NCBI GenBank assembly: GCA_016283985.1
Contig: JAEENZ010000189.1
Location: 1 to 8,770, forward strand
Origin: Bacteroidales bacterium
GTDB taxonomy: Bacteria; Bacteroidota; Bacteroidia; Bacteroidales; UBA932
Direction of reading: 5' to 3'
DNA: 8,770 nt
The notes under the pieces are model-generated. The model worked only from the letters and a program-made list of their open reading frames with translations. It was not told where the DNA came from and did not search any database. The position numbers and the translations under genes were made by a program. Position 1 is the first letter of the stretch, and the number at the start of each line of letters is the position of its first letter. Below are positions 1-6,595 of this stretch, piece after piece.

Positions 1-940
1 CAATGGTTCCTCGGTCGTTATCCTGGATGGCTCCCGCGAATATTTCGCTGGAAGATGCCGAATTCTCGTTTATCAGCACCACGAGTTCCACGTCCTGAAG
101 TTTGCCGCGGCCGGTGGCGTTGAAATCCTGGCGCGGCTGCGCACGGCCTTCCAGATAAACCACACCTGCACCCTTCGGAAGGAACATGTCCGCGAGAAGG
201 AAAGACTGGTCGAAGAAGCCGCCACCGTTGTCGCGGAGGTCGAATATCATACGCTTCATCCCCTGGGCGACCAACTTGTCGCTTGCCTTGGCAACTTCTT
301 CATATGTCGTGCGGGCGAACTTGCTAAGGCGGAGGTATCCTGTCGTATCGTTCACCATGAATGCCGCGTCCAGGCTGTTCATGGGAATCTTGCCGCGGGT
401 GATCTCGAAAGGCACGGTCTCGCCGTCGCGAAGGACGGTGATGGTCACTTTCGACCCGGACGGGCCGCGCATCTTGCGGACCATGCTGTCCTGGGGGAAC
501 TTGACTCCGGCGATATTCTTTTCGTCCACCTTGAGAATACGGTCGCCGGGCTGCAGCCCTATCTTTTCCGAAGGTCCTCCGGGGATGACTTCGAGCACGA
601 TGGCCGTATCGTTGGGCACGTTGAACTGTATGCCTATGCCGTCGAAATTGCCGGCAAGCTCCGTTTCGGATTCCTCGAGGACTGCCGGGGGCATATACAC
701 GGAATGGGGATCCAACGCCCCCAGAGCCGCGGTGATGGCGGCATCGGTGACGGCCTTGCGGTCCACCGTATCCACATAATGCTCGTCCAGCGACTGAAGC
801 ACGAGATTCAGCTTGCGCCAGTCCCGGAGTTCAGTGCGCATCAGATGCTTGTTCTCCTGGGCTTTCTGGAAAGTCAGGACGGCAAGGGCGCCGACGAGCA
901 CCCCGAGCAGGGCTACCAGGACTGATGAATACTGTCTCAT
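1..940 (-). CDS. S41 family C-terminal-processing peptidase (CtpA/Prc type), 3' end cut by the window edge
   Basis: This is a periplasmic serine protease of the tail-specific family, which cleaves proteins near their C-terminus. The first 313 codons are present. Residues 6-24 form one hydrophobic segment (signal anchor or uncleaved signal), so the enzyme probably hangs from the inner membrane into the periplasm. Residues about 95-180 are a PDZ domain (FDGIGIQF at 99-106, GLQPGDRIL at 128-136). The S41 core follows with FDLRDNGGG at 233-241 and SASSSEIFAGAIQDNDRG at 294-311. By alignment with E. coli Prc (SASASEI), the nucleophile is Ser296. The catalytic Lys, about 25 residues further on, lies outside the window. 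The ATG overlaps the stop of the dCMP deaminase gene in an ATGA, which fixes the start. It is the last visible gene of the minus-strand operon. The family is certain; the substrate is unknown. Confidence 0.95.
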   Translation of the reverse strand, partial: MRQYSSVLVALLGVLVGALAVLTFQKAQENKHLMRTELRDWRKLNLVLQSLDEHYVDTVDRKAVTDAAITAALGALDPHSVYMPPAVLEESETELAGNFDGIGIQFNVPNDTAIVLEVIPGGPSEKIGLQPGDRILKVDEKNIAGVKFPQDSMVRKMRGPSGSKVTITVLRDGETVPFEITRGKIPMNSLDAAFMVNDTTGYLRLSKFARTTYEEVAKASDKLVAQGMKRMIFDLRDNGGGFFDQSFLLADMFLPKGAGVVYLEGRAQPRQDFNATGRGKLQDVELVVLINENSASSSEIFAGAIQDNDRGTI

Positions 941-1344
941 TCCACGTCAATCTTTTCTACCTCGATTCCGGCACGGCGGAGCAGCTGGATACCATCGTCC
1001 AGACGGTATTCCTCACTGTAGACAACGCGGGAGATTCCGGACTGGATGATCAGCTTGGAACACTCGATGCAGGGAGATGCGGTCACATAAAGGGTGGCTC
1101 CGGCCGATGAATTGCCGGATTTTGCAACCTTGGTAATGGCGTTCGCCTCCGCGTGAAGCACATAAGGTTTCGTAACATTCCCGTCTTCGCATTCGTTTTC
1201 AAAGCCGGCGGGAGTGCCGTTGTAGCCATCCGAGATTATCATCTTGTCCTTCACCAGCAGGGCACCGACCTGGCGGCGCTTGCAGTAGGAGTTGGTGGCC
1301 CAGATCTTGGCCATCCTTATATACTTGTCATCGAACTTGTTCAT
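937..1344 (-). CDS. dCMP deaminase (deoxycytidylate deaminase, ComEB type)
   Basis: A cytoplasmic zinc enzyme that deaminates dCMP to dUMP, the substrate of thymidylate synthase, so it feeds dTTP synthesis. It has 135 residues, a normal length for the short bacterial form. The cytidine/deoxycytidylate deaminase signature is complete: HAEANAI at 64-70 gives the zinc ligand His64 and the proton-shuttle Glu66, and SPCIECSK at 90-97 gives ligands Cys92 and Cys95. GYNGTPAGF at 40-48 matches the nucleotide-binding loop typical of dCMP deaminases rather than of free-base or nucleoside deaminases. The ATG overlaps the upstream ligase stop by 4 bases (ATGA), and its own stop overlaps the S41 start the same way, so translation is probably coupled on both sides. 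Allosteric control by dCTP/dTTP is known for the family but cannot be seen here. Confidence 0.95.
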   Translation of the reverse strand: MNKFDDKYIRMAKIWATNSYCKRRQVGALLVKDKMIISDGYNGTPAGFENECEDGNVTKPYVLHAEANAITKVAKSGNSSAGATLYVTASPCIECSKLIIQSGISRVVYSEEYRLDDGIQLLRRAGIEVEKIDVE

Positions 1345-3008
1345 TTGTTTCTCTGATACAGGTAACGTTTGATACTCTTCTTGGGGGTGCGCTCAAAGTC
1401 TTCGGGCATCACTTCTATCTTCTTGAGCTGTGCATAGGCGGGCAGGAGCTTGTTGAACTCCGGCAGGCTTTCCACAAGGCGATGTTCCAGCTGTTCGCGG
1501 TCCATGCCGTCGTTCTGCCCCTGCTGATAGTCCGGATAGATAAGTGCGGTGAGACCTCCGGCATCCTCGACCACCAGCGAATCTACGACATAGGATGCGT
1601 TGTTGATAACCGCCTCCAACTCTTCGGGATACACGTTCTGACCGTTCGCGCCAAGGATCATGCACTTGGAGCGGCCGCGCAGGAAGAGATAACCGTCCGC
1701 ATCCATCACCCCCATGTCTCCGGTCTTGAACCAGCCGTCGTTGGTGAAGCACTTGCGGGTTTCTTCCCTGTTCTTATAGTAGCCCAGAAACACGTTTCCG
1801 CCCTTGATCTGCACTTCTCCGGGAATCTTGTGCGGATTGGCGGAGTCGATGCGGATTTCGCAACCCGGGATGGCCTTACCGCAGGAATAGCGACGGGTGC
1901 GGAACCATTTTTCGTAGGTGATTATAGGGCCGCACTCGGTCATGCCGTAGCCTACCGTGAAGGGGAAATGGATCCTGCGCAGGAAATCCTCGACCTCCGG
2001 ATTGAACGCCGCTCCTCCCAGGATGACCTCTTCGAAACGGCCGCCGAAGGCGCTGATGAGCCCGTCGCGTATCTTTTTCTGAATAGACTGCCCCAGCAGC
2101 GGCACATACATCATGGTCCTTGTGCGGTCGGCGATTGGCTTGAGCTGGGTCTTATAGACCTTCTCCATGATCAGCGGCACGGCGATGATGATATCCGGAT
2201 GTATCTCCTGGAAAGCCTTCATTATGATCTTGGGGCTGGGCAGGCGTGTAAGGAAGTGCACATGGGCGCCAATGACCATCTCGTAGAGCAGTTCGAACAT
2301 CAGGCCGTACATGTGGGCGGAAGGCAGCATGGCCACCACTTCCGAAGCACAGCTCATCTGCGGCTCGGCGGTAAATGCCAGGTTGAGATTGGTGTAGAGC
2401 GACCTGTATGGCAGCATCACGCCCTTCGAGAATCCGGAAGTGCCGGATGTGTAGTTGATGAGCGCGAGTTCTTCGGGGCTGTCTTCGTAATAACTGATAT
2501 CCTCCGGCTTGAAGCCATCCGGGTACTTTTCGTTGAAAGTCCTGGTAATATTATCGCGAACCGCCGACAGGGATTCGTTCCTGGCATAGAGGAAGTTGAA
2601 GTTATTCATCAGCACCACTACCGACAATCCGGGCATCTCGGCCTCGGAAAGCCCTTCCCACTCGGTCTCACCCACAAACAGAACCTTGGATTCGGAGTGG
2701 TTCACAAGGTAATGCACATTTGCGGACTTGAATTCATGAAGGATGGGTACCGGCACCGCACCGTATGTGAGCGCAGCAAGGAAGCAGACTCCCCAGTTGG
2801 CCTGGTTGCGCGAACAGAGGGCGACCTTGTCTCCCTTCTGCAAACCGCACTGCTCGAAGCAAATATGCAGCATGGCGATACGCTCGGCAAGCTCGCGGTA
2901 TGTGACCGTCCGGCCCTGATAGTTGGACAGGGCTTCCCTTTCCCAATGCTCCTTGAAACTCTTTTCAAAGAGCTTGTTTACGGACTTGTATTCCAATTCA
3001 GTTGACAT
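1341..3008 (-). CDS. AMP-binding acyl-CoA/acyl-ACP synthetase (long-chain fatty acid ligase-like)
   Basis: An ANL-superfamily enzyme that activates a carboxylic acid, probably a fatty acid, as acyl-AMP and passes it to CoA or a carrier protein. With this start it has 555 residues, and the adenylation motifs are in order: phosphate-binding loop YTSGTSGFSKG at 186-196, HMYG at 232-235, GYGMTE at 353-358, TGD at 429-431 (ribose-binding Asp431), hinge RGRSK at 444-448, and a C-terminal TPKKSIKRYL whose Lys547 should be the adenylation lysine. The usual Gly before that Lys is replaced by Ile. The wording around the hinge (GANGQNVYPEELE) is what I associate with Bacteroidota fatty-acid ligases; the substrate cannot be read from sequence. 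Start choice: ATG at 3008 overlaps the lipoprotein stop by 11 bases. ATG at 3029 and TTG at 3035 would add 7 or 9 residues and overlap more. The stop overlaps the dCMP deaminase start (ATGA). Confidence 0.92.
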   Translation of the reverse strand: MSTELEYKSVNKLFEKSFKEHWEREALSNYQGRTVTYRELAERIAMLHICFEQCGLQKGDKVALCSRNQANWGVCFLAALTYGAVPVPILHEFKSANVHYLVNHSESKVLFVGETEWEGLSEAEMPGLSVVVLMNNFNFLYARNESLSAVRDNITRTFNEKYPDGFKPEDISYYEDSPEELALINYTSGTSGFSKGVMLPYRSLYTNLNLAFTAEPQMSCASEVVAMLPSAHMYGLMFELLYEMVIGAHVHFLTRLPSPKIIMKAFQEIHPDIIIAVPLIMEKVYKTQLKPIADRTRTMMYVPLLGQSIQKKIRDGLISAFGGRFEEVILGGAAFNPEVEDFLRRIHFPFTVGYGMTECGPIITYEKWFRTRRYSCGKAIPGCEIRIDSANPHKIPGEVQIKGGNVFLGYYKNREETRKCFTNDGWFKTGDMGVMDADGYLFLRGRSKCMILGANGQNVYPEELEAVINNASYVVDSLVVEDAGGLTALIYPDYQQGQNDGMDREQLEHRLVESLPEFNKLLPAYAQLKKIEVMPEDFERTPKKSIKRYLYQRNK

Positions 3009-4242
3009 CCATCGATATGTTTTTGCCATCCGCAACCATGCAGACGGCGTTGTTCCTTATGTAGTATTTTGCGCTTCGGGGCATACCCTTCAGCGCTCCG
3101 GTGCGCACGGCATCGCCCCAGGCAGCTATATCGTCGGCAGAGCCGAACAGCGTCCAGCCATCGCGAACAGCCGTGCAGGAATCATCCGCGATGCGGAAGG
3201 CCTCTCCGAATATGGCGGGGATAAAGCCCGGATAAGGGTTTTCCGCCACGTCGCCCTTGCGTTTGTGGCCACTGCGAAGAAGCAGCACTTCGTGGGATTC
3301 CCAGCGCACCAGCGCGATCTCGCGGGGAGACATGTCCGCCAGCCAGGCATCCGGACTCTTCCCGAAACGCTTCTTAAGCCCAGCCAGACGGCCTTTGTAC
3401 TTCGACAGTTCCGCCCGGGCATCCAGGCAATCCTTCCAGGCCTCGCTATAATGCTTCCAGTCTTTCAGGGGCAGGTCCACTATGTAATGTGCCGTATCCG
3501 GCACCGCCAAGGCGAGTTTGCTCTCCCCCGCCGGCAGCCCGGCGAACATCTCAGCAAGATACTTGCGCTTGCCTCCGGTGAAGCATCGTACAGTAATACC
3601 CCGGCGGCTCAAGTCCCTGAAACTCAGCACAGTCCACTGGGAGGCACCGCTCACGAACTTTACCATCTCCCGGCGTTCCACCTGACCCTTCAGCATCTTT
3701 GCCGGCAGCCAGCGTCCTGCGCTCTCATTCTTGAGGATGATGTTGCCGGCCGTGCCGTCGGCAAGTGCGGACGCTCCCGCGAAATCCGCCGCATCCAGCA
3801 CCGACGCTCCGGACTCGATGTGTCCCAGAGCCTCGTCGATGGCAGCCCGGGAAGGGCTCAGCAACACCGCAGACCGCTTGGGAAGGAGGTCGGCGGTATA
3901 CAATGCGTTCAGCTTCAGCGCCTCTGCCTGCACGAGAAGTTTCCGGACTGACGAAGATGTGTCCGCGCCCGAACGCCCGGCATCCACCGCCAGGAGGGGA
4001 ATCAGCCCTGCACTGTAATCGTAGGAGAGGATCATCTCCTCATCCCCCAGACGGCCGTAATCCAACTGCCTGAATACCGATGTGGAGTCCAGGAGGAACT
4101 CCAGCGCCGGCTCACACCTATTGAAATGCATCACCGCAACCGCCCTGGAAGGGACGGTGCGCAGCAAAGCAGACTCCTCAGGCGCCTGAACGCGGGCACA
4201 GGAGACCAGAAGTACGGCGGCGATTATAGGTGCAGTTTTCAT
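2998..4242 (-). CDS. Lipoprotein of unknown function (414 aa)
   Basis: I do not recognise the family. The N-terminus is a classical lipoprotein signal peptide: Lys2, a hydrophobic stretch at 5-13, and lipobox LVSC with the acylated Cys15. The mature protein (about 400 residues) should therefore be membrane-anchored outside the cytoplasm. I see no extra transmembrane segment. After the signal comes a mixed alpha/beta sequence; residues 258-293 are charged and helical (a short coiled coil is possible), followed by PDAWLADMSPREIALVRW at 297-314, the most distinctive stretch. The residues after Cys15 (ARVQAPEE) do not clearly match an acidic surface-export signal, so inner or outer membrane cannot be decided. 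It is the first gene of the four-gene minus-strand operon, is divergent from the barrel gene, and its start sits about 5 bases from the predicted transcription start. A role in envelope homeostasis is only an inference from its neighbours. Confidence 0.85.
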   Translation of the reverse strand: MKTAPIIAAVLLVSCARVQAPEESALLRTVPSRAVAVMHFNRCEPALEFLLDSTSVFRQLDYGRLGDEEMILSYDYSAGLIPLLAVDAGRSGADTSSSVRKLLVQAEALKLNALYTADLLPKRSAVLLSPSRAAIDEALGHIESGASVLDAADFAGASALADGTAGNIILKNESAGRWLPAKMLKGQVERREMVKFVSGASQWTVLSFRDLSRRGITVRCFTGGKRKYLAEMFAGLPAGESKLALAVPDTAHYIVDLPLKDWKHYSEAWKDCLDARAELSKYKGRLAGLKKRFGKSPDAWLADMSPREIALVRWESHEVLLLRSGHKRKGDVAENPYPGFIPAIFGEAFRIADDSCTAVRDGWTLFGSADDIAAWGDAVRTGALKGMPRSAKYYIRNNAVCMVADGKNISMDVN

Positions 4243-4250
4243 ATAAGTTA

Positions 4251-4258
4251 CAAATATA
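4251..4258 (-). promoter_or_regulatory. Bacteroidota -7 box for the lipoprotein operon
   Basis: Read on the minus strand this is TATATTTG, an exact TAnnTTTG match. The ATG at 4242 lies 8 bases beyond the final G, so with transcription starting about 4 bases after the box the 5' leader would be only about 5 bases. I see no TTG at the usual -33 spacing, so the assignment rests on the -7 box and its position. Confidence 0.6.
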
Positions 4259-4272
4259 CGAAGTATTTTTTC

Positions 4273-4280
4273 TAAATTTG
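4273..4280 (+). promoter_or_regulatory. Bacteroidota -7 box for the barrel-phosphodiesterase operon
   Basis: TAAATTTG matches TAnnTTTG exactly and lies 25 bases before the ATG at 4306, predicting a leader of about 20 bases. The surrounding stretch is AT-rich (T run 4265-4271) in an otherwise GC-rich area. No clear -33 TTG is present. The upstream half of this promoter overlaps the oppositely directed -7 box at 4251-4258. Confidence 0.6.
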
Positions 4281-4305
4281 TATGTTAAATCAATAACACT
4301 ATTTC

Positions 4306-5676
4306 ATGAAAAGGATTATCACTATCATTCTTCTCTGCGCGGCAGCGTTTTCTGCATCTGCACAGGGAGAAGTCGCCAAAACCGGTCTGAACTTCGGCCC
4401 CCTCCCCGCAATAGGCTATTCTTCAGACCTCGGATGGCACTATGGCGCGCTGTCCGACATCTATTGGTATGGTGACGGCTCGACATATCCCGAATACGTG
4501 TGGAAGGCCAATGTGGAGATTTCCAAGTATTCAAAGGGCAACACCGTTCTGCATAGCTTCTTCGACAGCAAGTATCTGGTGCCCGGTATCCGCATCTCCG
4601 GAGCCATCTCCTGGTTCGGAAACAAAACCACGAGTTTCTACGGTTTCAATGGAGCCAATTCGGTTTATGTGCCGGCGCTCGACAGGATCACCGCCGACAG
4701 CAAGGATTTCGGATATTTCCCCGAAGGACAGGGCTTCTACCTCATGCGCCGCGATATTTTCCGCATCCAGACCTGCTTGCAGGGCGAGATCGGCGGCAAC
4801 TGGGGCTGGGCCGGAGGCATCACCTACTGGAACATCAAGACCGGACATGCCGAGAACAAGGGCCTGAGCGGAGATATATTCGATGTCTCGCTATACGACC
4901 TCTATGTCAAGAACGGCATCATTCCCGAAGCCGAGAAGAATGGCGGGCAGCACCTCGAATTCAAGGCCGGCGTAGTCTATGACACCCGCGACCACGAGAA
5001 CAATCCTACGCGCGGCACCAACCTCGAGGTCTACATGTTCGGCTCTCCCGACATCATCTCGAAGCATAACAATTCCTACCTCAAGCTGGCCGTCCACTTC
5101 AAGCAGTTCTTCCCTGTCATCCAGGATAAACTCACCTTCGGCGCCCACCTGGCATTCCAGGGGCTGATTGCAGGAAATGCTCCTTACTACATGCTCCAGA
5201 CCATCCAGAGCATCAACATGAAGCAGATCAACACCGAAGGCCTGGGATCCACCTGCACCCTCCGAGGCACCATCAACAACCGCCTGCAGGGCAACAGCTA
5301 CGCATGGGCGAACACGGAGTTCCGCTGGAGCTTTGCAAAGTTCCGCTGGATCAACCAGAACTGGACTCTTGCCACCAACCCGTTCTTCGACATGGGTATG
5401 ATCGTGAAGCCTTATAATGCCGACGCCATGAAGAAACTCGCCACGGACATCTCTTCCGTGAGCATCGTGACCGACAAGGGCAACAACACTACCACCAACT
5501 ACCTGGCAAAAGACTTCTACAACGATGTTGAGCAGAAAGTCCACTTCAGCGCCGGTATCGGCCTGCATGTGATCATGAACCAGAACTTCAACATCAACTT
5601 CGAATTCGGTAAGTGCCTGGACCCCAACGACGGCACCGGACTTGGTATCAACATCGGCCTCAACTACATCTTCTAA
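4306..5676 (+). CDS. Outer-membrane beta-barrel of the BamA/TamA (Omp85) superfamily, without POTRA domains
   Basis: A 456-residue outer-membrane protein. Residues 1-19 are a Sec signal peptide (hydrophobic core 4-15, cleavage expected after ASA before Gln20). The mature 437 residues are just enough for a 16-strand barrel, so there is no room for POTRA domains. Omp85 features: VYDTRD at 224-229 followed by NPTRGTNLEV, the DTRD...PTRG strand typical of Omp85 barrels; LRG at 319-321 in the place of the loop-6 (V/I)RGF/Y motif; and a C-terminal strand ending GLNYIF with a terminal Phe, the usual BAM-recognition signature. GLNFGPLPAIGYSSDLG near residues 27-43 fits the short Omp85 proteins common in Bacteroidota. 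What it moves or holds is unknown. It is the first gene of a plus-strand operon, one base ahead of a secreted phosphodiesterase gene, which suggests the two work on the same substrate. Superfamily confident, function not. Confidence 0.9.
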   Translation: MKRIITIILLCAAAFSASAQGEVAKTGLNFGPLPAIGYSSDLGWHYGALSDIYWYGDGSTYPEYVWKANVEISKYSKGNTVLHSFFDSKYLVPGIRISGAISWFGNKTTSFYGFNGANSVYVPALDRITADSKDFGYFPEGQGFYLMRRDIFRIQTCLQGEIGGNWGWAGGITYWNIKTGHAENKGLSGDIFDVSLYDLYVKNGIIPEAEKNGGQHLEFKAGVVYDTRDHENNPTRGTNLEVYMFGSPDIISKHNNSYLKLAVHFKQFFPVIQDKLTFGAHLAFQGLIAGNAPYYMLQTIQSINMKQINTEGLGSTCTLRGTINNRLQGNSYAWANTEFRWSFAKFRWINQNWTLATNPFFDMGMIVKPYNADAMKKLATDISSVSIVTDKGNNTTTNYLAKDFYNDVEQKVHFSAGIGLHVIMNQNFNINFEFGKCLDPNDGTGLGINIGLNYIF

Positions 5677-5677
5677 T

Positions 5678-6595
5678 ATGAAAAGACTCGCTCTCCTGCT
5701 GATCGCCCTTTGCTGCATCAGCGCCCTGGACTCCGACGCGGCCCGCAAGAAGGCCAAGCATGTTGTGATGATCGGCATAGACGGATGGGCCGCCGAAGGC
5801 ATACGCCAGGCGGACATGTCCGAACTGCCCAACATCAAGTTTCTCATGGACAACGGCAGCTGGACCCTCACCAAGCGTTCGGCCATGCCTTCCGCATCCG
5901 CCATCAACTGGGCCACCATGTTCATGGGCATCCCCACCGAGATGCACGGATTCGACAAGTGGAATTCCACTCACGGCACCATCCCCTCCACTTCGGACAA
6001 CGGCCACGGCATTCCTCCCACCATCTACACCATCCTCCGCGAGCAGTTCCCGAATGCGGAGATGGGAATAGTATACGACTGGAACGGCGTAGGCGCAGTC
6101 TGCGACACCAATGCGGTGAACTACAACTACTACATCGGCACATACGGCAGCAACAACATCCCCGTGGAAGAGTACACCAAACTGGCGGTGAACTACATTA
6201 AGGAGAAGAAGCCTTTCTTCTTCACCTTCTACTACGGCGTGCTGGACCACGTAGGCCATTCCAAAGGCTGGTACAGCCCCGAATACATGGAGTGCCAGAG
6301 GACTCTGGACAAGGGCGTGGGCATGATTATCCAAGCCATCAAGGATGCCGGTATTATGGACGACACGGTGATCATCTTGTCTGCCGACCATGGCGGAAAG
6401 GGCAAGGGCCACGGCAAGTTCACCCTGCTGGAACTCGAAACCCCGTTCATCGTCTACGGAAAGAAAATCAAGGCCGGATATGAGATTACCGCACCCATGA
6501 TGCAGTACGACACGGCGGCCATCATTGCAGACATCCTCGGAGCAAAGATCCCCGAAGACTGGCGCGGAAAGGCTTTCAAGCAGATTTACAAGTAG
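5678..6595 (+). CDS. Secreted alkaline-phosphatase-superfamily phosphodiesterase/phosphatase (nucleotide pyrophosphatase-like)
   Basis: A 305-residue exported hydrolase of the type I phosphodiesterase/nucleotide pyrophosphatase group. Residues 1-16 are a signal-peptide core; no lipobox is present, so cleavage near residues 20-22 is likely and the enzyme should be periplasmic. All expected two-metal residues are visible: Asp35 in IGIDGW, nucleophile Ser74 in PSASAINWATMFMG (aligned with the Thr of the TFPNH motif; Asn77 is kept), Asp190 and His194 in DHVGH, Asp237 and His238 in SADHGG, and His245 in GHGK. Family members hydrolyse phosphodiester, pyrophosphate or phosphonate bonds; the substrate is not predictable. 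Ser instead of Thr as nucleophile also occurs in phosphatases of the superfamily. The ATG at 5678 lies one base after the barrel stop and starts the signal peptide. A TTG at 5642 would prepend 12 polar residues before the signal and is rejected. The stop abuts the convergent regulator's stop. Confidence 0.92.
   Translation: MKRLALLLIALCCISALDSDAARKKAKHVVMIGIDGWAAEGIRQADMSELPNIKFLMDNGSWTLTKRSAMPSASAINWATMFMGIPTEMHGFDKWNSTHGTIPSTSDNGHGIPPTIYTILREQFPNAEMGIVYDWNGVGAVCDTNAVNYNYYIGTYGSNNIPVEEYTKLAVNYIKEKKPFFFTFYYGVLDHVGHSKGWYSPEYMECQRTLDKGVGMIIQAIKDAGIMDDTVIILSADHGGKGKGHGKFTLLELETPFIVYGKKIKAGYEITAPMMQYDTAAIIADILGAKIPEDWRGKAFKQIYK

Noticed and set aside
1482..3005. A 507-codon open frame on the plus strand, antisense to the acyl ligase gene
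   Set aside because: It has no recognisable domain and lies wholly inside a gene with all adenylation motifs. Long antisense frames are expected opposite GC-rich genes with biased codon use.
2923..3951. A 342-codon plus-strand open frame opposite the lipoprotein gene
   Set aside because: It has low-complexity Arg/His/Pro-rich content and no promoter or domain. The opposite strand encodes a clean lipoprotein with lipobox and operon overlaps.
5642..5677. TTG start that would extend the phosphodiesterase by 12 residues
   Set aside because: It lies inside the end of the barrel gene and would put polar residues before a proper signal peptide; the ATG at 5678 fits better.
4891..5970. A 359-codon minus-strand open frame spanning the barrel/phosphodiesterase junction
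   Set aside because: It crosses two well-supported genes, has Val/Glu/Asp-rich composition typical of a shadow frame, and shows no motif.
5660..6412. A 250-codon minus-strand open frame opposite the phosphodiesterase gene
   Set aside because: The real gene shows every metal ligand of its family; this frame has only Val/Ala/Gly/His-rich shadow sequence.
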